In this document: piece after piece, positions 5,766-8,433 of the stretch
Layout of the letters: the number at the start of each line of letters is the position of its first letter
Position numbering within the stretch: position 1 is the first letter of the stretch
Assembly: GCA_023392225.1 (NCBI GenBank)
Contig: JAEVZM010000488.1
Span: 1-8,433, forward strand
Source: Pseudomonadota bacterium
Lineage (GTDB): Bacteria > Pseudomonadota > Alphaproteobacteria > Rhizobiales > Kaistiaceae
Reading direction: 5' to 3'
DNA length: 8,433 nt
Position numbers and translations under genes: made by a program
Notes under the pieces: generated by a model
What the model saw: only the letters and a program-made list of their open reading frames with translations
What the model was told of the DNA's origin: nothing
The model's database searches: none

Positions 5766-5864
5766 ATGCGAGGGCAGTGGTTCATCGAGATCCTCCTATG
5801 GATCGCGGCAATTGTCGTGGTGACGGTGGCGGCACTCGCACTCTTCGACCGCTTTCCCTTCTGA
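5766..5864 (+). CDS. Putative 32-aa single-pass membrane microprotein
   Basis: A 32-codon frame with polar N-terminus MRGQWF, a continuous hydrophobic stretch from about Ile7 to Phe27 rich in Ile/Val/Ala/Leu, and a short C-terminal tail DRFPF. This is the composition of a single transmembrane helix, not of a GC-shadow frame. The frame stays open upstream, but that part is Arg/Pro/Ala-rich and not protein-like. Translation signals are modest: GGGGAG (5749-5753 region) about 12 nt upstream, or GAAGG only 1 nt upstream. The stop codon overlaps a hairpin (ACCCGG/CCGGGT, 5864-5880). Function unknown; possibly a regulator or small subunit of a membrane complex. It precedes tRNA-Cys by 86 bp. Confidence 0.45.
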   Translation: MRGQWFIEILLWIAAIVVVTVAALALFDRFPF

Positions 5865-5880
5865 CCCGGCCGCACCGGGT
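5864..5880 (+). terminator. Hairpin at the end of the microprotein frame
   Basis: ACCCGG, loop CCGCA, CCGGGT: a perfect 6-bp stem starting at the last base of the stop codon. The next bases are GGGGAAAC with no U-tract. Could end or stabilise the short transcript, but is not a canonical terminator. Confidence 0.25.
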
Positions 5881-5908
5881 GGGGAAACTCAGGTGCCCTC
5901 TTCCCCCC

Positions 5909-5937
5909 TTGCCCAAGGGCCTGTGGTCCTTTACACC
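5909..5937 (+). promoter_or_regulatory. Candidate tRNA-Cys promoter
   Basis: TTGCCC (5909-5914), a 17-nt spacer and TACACC (5932-5937) resemble a sigma70 promoter. The expected start is around 5944, giving a leader of under 10 nt before the mature tRNA, as often seen for single tRNA genes. Confidence 0.4.
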
Positions 5938-5950
5938 TCCGCGCCGAGGC

Positions 5951-6024
5951 GGCCTCGTGGCGGAGTGGTTACGCAGCGGACTGCAAATCCGTGCACGCCG
6001 GTTCGATTCCGGCCGAGGCCTCCA
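5951..6024 (+). tRNA. tRNA-Cys(GCA)
   Basis: Complete cloverleaf. The acceptor stem is GGCCTCG (5951-5957) with CGAGGCC (6014-6020). The anticodon stem is GCGGA/TCCGT around loop CTGCAAA with anticodon GCA at 5983-5985. The variable region is 4 nt. The T arm is GCCGG, TTCGATT, CCGGC (5997-6013). The discriminator base is U (6021), the identity element for cysteinyl-tRNA synthetase, followed by an encoded CCA (6022-6024). It is a single tRNA gene with no integrase or duplicated 3' end in the window, so there is no sign that it serves as an attachment site here. Confidence 0.97.
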
Positions 6025-6056
6025 CTCGCATCCGACGCCCTGAGCTTTGACACGAC

Positions 6057-6083
6057 GCCGTGCATGCATCCGGCACGCACGGC
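6057..6083 (+). terminator. Hairpin 33 bp after tRNA-Cys
   Basis: GCCGTGC (6057-6063), a 13-nt loop containing the palindrome-derived ATGCAT, and GCACGGC (6077-6083) form a perfect 7-bp stem, followed by AGATTTGG. Position suits a tRNA transcript terminator, but the U-tract is only three bases long. Confidence 0.35.
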
Positions 6084-6301
6084 AGATTTGGTCGGCAAGC
6101 CGGTGCCCTCGCTCGGTTGCGACATCGCCGCGCAAGCCGCGCTGGATGCACCCCGCAACGACCGCCGCCGCAGCAGCCTCAACTTTCGGCAGCGCCACCC
6201 GCACAAACCCCCGATCTGGGGGATGGTGCGACTCTTTCGTTTGCAGAATGCTGTTCCTGTGAGCGCCGGGGGCACCCCAATCTCCCAACCCCGTGGCGAC
6301 C

Positions 6302-6340
6302 GGCGGGCCGCTTTGGAACCCCTGTCCTTCGCGGCCCGCC
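6302..6340 (+). other. 10-bp perfect inverted repeat in the oxidoreductase leader
   Basis: GGCGGGCCGC (6302-6311) and GCGGCCCGCC (6331-6340) are perfect inverse complements around a 19-nt loop, the longest uninterrupted stem seen in the window. No U-tract follows; instead a C-rich, G-poor strand begins, which would suit Rho loading. It could be a terminator region for upstream transcription or a leader element. Confidence 0.45.
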
Positions 6341-6382
6341 CCCGCCTCCCGGGACCCCGCGCCCGCCTTCCCAATCCTCCGC

Positions 6383-6412
6383 TTTCCGGCTGCTGCCGGC
6401 TCGGTTAAACCG
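6383..6412 (+). promoter_or_regulatory. Candidate promoter with palindromic operator for the oxidoreductase/transport unit
   Basis: TTTCCG (6383-6388) and TTAAAC (6405-6410), 16 nt apart, could be a weak promoter. The palindrome CGGTT-A-AACCG (6402-6412) overlaps the -10-like box. Short GC-flanked palindromes of this kind are typical LacI-family targets in sugar operons, but no LacI gene is in the window. Confidence 0.3.
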
Positions 6413-6443
6413 GGCACCGGCCAACACCTTGGGGAGGAATTCA

Positions 6444-7520
6444 ATGGCACGGCACAAGGTCCTCGGGATCTGCTTCGACCATATCCACATGGGCGATCAC
6501 CTGCGCCTGATCGCCGAGCATCCCGACGCCGAGATCGCCGGCATCTACGACCCCGATCCCGCCCGCATGCAGGATGCCATCGCCACCTTCGACATCCCGC
6601 CGGAGCGGGTCTTCACCGACCTCGAGGCGTGTCTCGCGGTGCCGGGTGCCGATCTCGCCATCGTGTGCTCCAAGACCGCCGAGCGGGCCAGCATGGTCGA
6701 TGCGATCGCCCCGCATGGGCTGAACGTGATCGTGGAGAAGCCGTTCGCTCCGAGCGTGTCGGACGCGCGCCGGATGATCGCGGCGATGGAGATCAGCGGC
6801 AAGCTGCTGGCAGTGAACTGGCCGCTCGCCTGGTACCCCTCGCACAACACCGCCAAGCGCCTGGTCGCGGAGGGTCGCATCGGCGACCTGATCGAGGTGC
6901 ACTTCTACGACGGCAATCGCGGCCCGCTGTTCCACCTCGCCGACAAGATCGAGGTCAGCCCCGAGGAAGTCGAGCGCCAGAAGCCGGGCTCGTGGTGGTA
7001 CAAGAAGGCAGCCGGCGGCGGCAGCCTTCTCGACTATCTCGGCTATGGCGTCACCCTCGGCACCTGGTTCTACGACGGCGAGGCGCCGATCGAGGTCACC
7101 TGCACCATCGACGAGACGCCGGGCATCGAGGTCGACCAGCACTCGATCACGGTCTGCCGCTATGCGCGCGGGCTGTCGAAGTTCGAGACGCGGTGGGGGA
7201 CGCTGACCGACCCGTGGCTGCAGCAGCCGCTGCCGAAATGCGGATTCGTCCTGGTCGGCACCGACGGCGCGATATCTTCCTACGACTACGACGACCACGT
7301 GACTCTCCAGACGCGCGCCGAGCCGGCCCACGTGAAGGTGCCGGTCGACGTCCTGCCGCCAGGCCGCCGCAACCCGCTCGAATACGTCCTCGCCCGGATC
7401 GAGGATGGCGCGCCGATCACCGGACCGCTCGACCCCGCGTTCTGCCTGACCGGCCAGCGCATGATCGATTCGGCCATGCTCTCGGCCACCACCAAGCGCA
7501 CGGTGCCACTGATCGCATGA
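6444..7520 (+). CDS. Gfo/Idh/MocA-family oxidoreductase
   Basis: 358-aa protein of the glucose-fructose oxidoreductase/inositol dehydrogenase/MocA family, cytoplasmic NAD(P)-dependent enzymes acting on sugars, sugar acids or inositols. The N-terminal nucleotide domain (1-120) opens with a divergent loop, LGICFDHIHMG (7-17), instead of GxGxxG. IYDPDP (34-39) ends strand 2, and EKPFA (98-102) is the hallmark with catalytic-type Lys99. The C-terminal domain carries GGGSLLDYLGYG (191-202); the family more often has D-x-G-x-H, and here Tyr201 lies near the usual His. NWPLAW (125-130) lines the likely active site. ATG at 6444 follows GGGGAGG by 6-7 nt. It is followed by a sugar-type ABC binding protein, so it probably oxidises the imported compound or a derivative; substrate unknown. 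Confidence 0.92.
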   Translation: MARHKVLGICFDHIHMGDHLRLIAEHPDAEIAGIYDPDPARMQDAIATFDIPPERVFTDLEACLAVPGADLAIVCSKTAERASMVDAIAPHGLNVIVEKPFAPSVSDARRMIAAMEISGKLLAVNWPLAWYPSHNTAKRLVAEGRIGDLIEVHFYDGNRGPLFHLADKIEVSPEEVERQKPGSWWYKKAAGGGSLLDYLGYGVTLGTWFYDGEAPIEVTCTIDETPGIEVDQHSITVCRYARGLSKFETRWGTLTDPWLQQPLPKCGFVLVGTDGAISSYDYDDHVTLQTRAEPAHVKVPVDVLPPGRRNPLEYVLARIEDGAPITGPLDPAFCLTGQRMIDSAMLSATTKRTVPLIA

Positions 7521-7581
7521 CATCAGCGCCGGACCCCGCCGGCCCTCGACAGCGCTTCCAATTTGGTGAAGATGCCAGCGT

Positions 7582-7606
7582 CCTGCCCTGCGCCACTGGG
7601 GGCAGG
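7582..7606 (+). other. First of two tandem hairpins between oxidoreductase and binding-protein genes
   Basis: CCTGCCC (7582-7588), an 11-nt loop, GGGCAGG (7600-7606): a perfect 7-bp stem, separated by two bases from the next hairpin. Together they fill the middle of the 161-bp gap. Likely an mRNA processing, stabilising or attenuating element. Confidence 0.4.
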
Positions 7607-7608
7607 CA

Positions 7609-7639
7609 GCGGCCCGGTACGGAGGGACGGGCCGCGTTT
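7609..7639 (+). terminator. 8-bp GC hairpin followed by GTTT, possible partial terminator
   Basis: GCGGCCCG (7609-7616), an 11-nt loop and CGGGCCGC (7628-7635) form a perfect stem, followed by GTTTC. The U-tract is too short for a strong intrinsic terminator. It ends 46 nt before the binding-protein ATG and could block 3' decay or reduce read-through, both common around highly expressed binding-protein genes. Confidence 0.35.
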
Positions 7640-7681
7640 CGTCGGGAAGGGACAGTCGGCTTTGGGAGGGACTGAACTGTC

Positions 7682-8433
7682 ATGAAGATTTCACGTCGCA
7701 TCGGGATGCTCACGCTGCTGGCGGGCACTGCGCTCGCCGCCGTCCCGGCACTCGCCGCCGACTACAAGATCGGCGTCTCCAACACCGTGCAGGGCAACGG
7801 CTGGCGCGAGGAGATGATCCGCGCGATCAAGGCGCAGGCGCTCGCCTCCGGCAAGGTCGCCTCGCTCAACATCGCCCACCGCAACACCGATGCCGCCGGC
7901 CAGCTCGAGGACATCCGCAACCTCGTCTCCGCCGGTGTCGACGCCATCGTCATCAACCCCTCCGATCCGTCCGGCATCAACCCGGCGATCAAGGAGGCGA
8001 CCGACGCCGGAATCACCGTGGTCGTGGTCGACCAGGCGGTGACCGAGCCCTCGGCCTACATCGTCTCCAACAACCAGGAAGAGTACGCCTATGTCGGCGC
8101 CAAGTGGCTGTTCGAGCAGCTCGGCGGCAAGGGCGACGTCATCTACATGCGCGGTGCGGCCGGCGCCTCGGGCGACAACGATCGCGACAAGGGCTTCAAG
8201 CGCGCGATGGCCGAGTATCCGGACATCAAGGTCGTGCATGAGAGCTTCACCAACTGGCAGCAGGACCAGGGCAAGCAGCAGATCCTCGACTACATCGCTA
8301 CCGGCGCACCGTTCGACGGCATCTGGACCTCGGGCATCGACAACGTAATCGTCGACGCCCTGGTGGAATCCGGCGTCGACCTGGTTCCCGGCGTCGGTGC
8401 CGACAATGCCGGCTTCGTCGGCCAGCTCAACTC
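7682..8433 (+). CDS. Sugar-type ABC transporter periplasmic substrate-binding protein, 3' end missing
   Basis: 250 complete codons, open at the window edge; the family is usually about 320-370 aa. Residues 1-25 are a signal peptide (basic KISRR, hydrophobic core, PALA before Ala26-Asp), so the mature protein is periplasmic. The rest matches the periplasmic-binding-protein-like domain of ribose/xylose/inositol-type binding proteins: YKIGVSN (28-34), QGNGWREEM (37-45), AGVDAIVINPSDP (84-96), DAGITVVVVDQAV (108-120), GDNDRDKGF (164-172) and FDGIWTSGIDN (211-221). There is no lipobox Cys. GGGAGG lies 12 nt before ATG at 7682. It follows the oxidoreductase by 161 bp with two hairpins between. ATPase and permease genes are expected further right. 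The ligand is probably a sugar or polyol, but this cannot be fixed from sequence. Confidence 0.93.
   Translation, partial: MKISRRIGMLTLLAGTALAAVPALAADYKIGVSNTVQGNGWREEMIRAIKAQALASGKVASLNIAHRNTDAAGQLEDIRNLVSAGVDAIVINPSDPSGINPAIKEATDAGITVVVVDQAVTEPSAYIVSNNQEEYAYVGAKWLFEQLGGKGDVIYMRGAAGASGDNDRDKGFKRAMAEYPDIKVVHESFTNWQQDQGKQQILDYIATGAPFDGIWTSGIDNVIVDALVESGVDLVPGVGADNAGFVGQLN

Larger units (their letters stand above)
6025..6443 (+). other. Gene-free 419-bp stretch: tRNA trailer and oxidoreductase leader
   Basis: A frame continuous with the oxidoreductase stays open back to about 6060, but its translation is Pro/Arg/Ala-rich and unlike the family N-terminus, so I treat it as non-coding. The stretch holds a hairpin after the tRNA (6057-6083), CCCCC/GGGGG (6208-6222), a 10-bp-armed stem (6302-6340), a C-rich tract (6335-6380) and a promoter-like site with a short palindrome near 6383-6412. 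Confidence 0.5.

Noticed and set aside
6060..6443. In-frame 128-residue extension of the oxidoreductase
   Set aside because: The translated extension is Pro/Arg/Ala-rich, contains strong hairpin sequence, and the family N-terminus begins exactly at 6444 behind a strong GGGGAGG.
6014..6443. tRNA-Cys 3' end as an integration site for a mobile element
   Set aside because: No integrase gene, no duplicated tRNA 3' end and no phage or plasmid genes follow in the window.
6441..7523. 360-codon minus-strand frame opposite the oxidoreductase
   Set aside because: Composition is that of a reverse shadow; the plus-strand protein has clear family motifs.
7691..8239. 182-codon minus-strand frame opposite the binding protein
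   Set aside because: Reverse shadow of a gene with signal peptide and clear binding-protein motifs.

Overview
The window is a very GC-rich stretch of bacterial chromosome with strong G/C preference at third codon positions. Gene content fits a soil- or plant-associated alphaproteobacterium rich in catabolic regulons: an FCD-type GntR regulator, hydantoin-racemase and cyclic-amidohydrolase genes, a Gfo/Idh/MocA oxidoreductase and a sugar-type ABC binding protein. The taxon is an inference from style only. No transposase, integrase, CRISPR array, phage gene or toxin module was seen, and no obvious new defence or mobile system is present.

Layout. Positions 1-810 (+) hold the 3' part of a DapA/aldolase-superfamily gene that converges on the next block. 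Positions 863-4560 (-) hold, in transcription order, gntR (4560-3835), an Asp/Glu/hydantoin racemase (3718-3056), a dihydropyrimidinase/allantoinase-like amidohydrolase (3037-1685) and an SDR (1651-863). The last three are 18 and 33 bp apart and look like one transcript with its own AT-rich promoter at about 3746-3782. The regulator has a promoter at 4591-4619 overlapped by a 9-bp-armed palindrome. Both promoters share a GCWGATA/TATC half-site, so the GntR protein probably controls itself and the cassette. Racemase plus cyclic-amide hydrolase suggests use of a chiral cyclic ureide or imide, with the SDR acting on a later intermediate; the substrate cannot be read from sequence.

The centre is mixed: a 160-aa predicted exported protein (5368-4886, -), a hairpin-rich non-coding stretch (5387-5765), a likely 32-aa membrane microprotein (5766-5864, +) and a tRNA-Cys(GCA) with encoded CCA (5951-6024, +). 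The right side (+) starts a second catabolic unit after a 419-bp structured leader: a Gfo/Idh/MocA oxidoreductase (6444-7520), two tandem hairpins, then a periplasmic sugar-type ABC binding protein (7682 to the window end, incomplete). Transporter ATPase and permease genes probably follow.

A recurring theme is departure from textbook catalytic motifs. The amidohydrolase has Gln for the first metal-binding His, the SDR lacks Tyr and Lys of its active site, the aldolase-family protein lacks the DapA Tyr and Thr-Thr, and the Gfo/Idh/MocA protein has Tyr near the position of the usual His. Some of these mark known divergent subfamilies; the amidohydrolase change is the one most worth checking.
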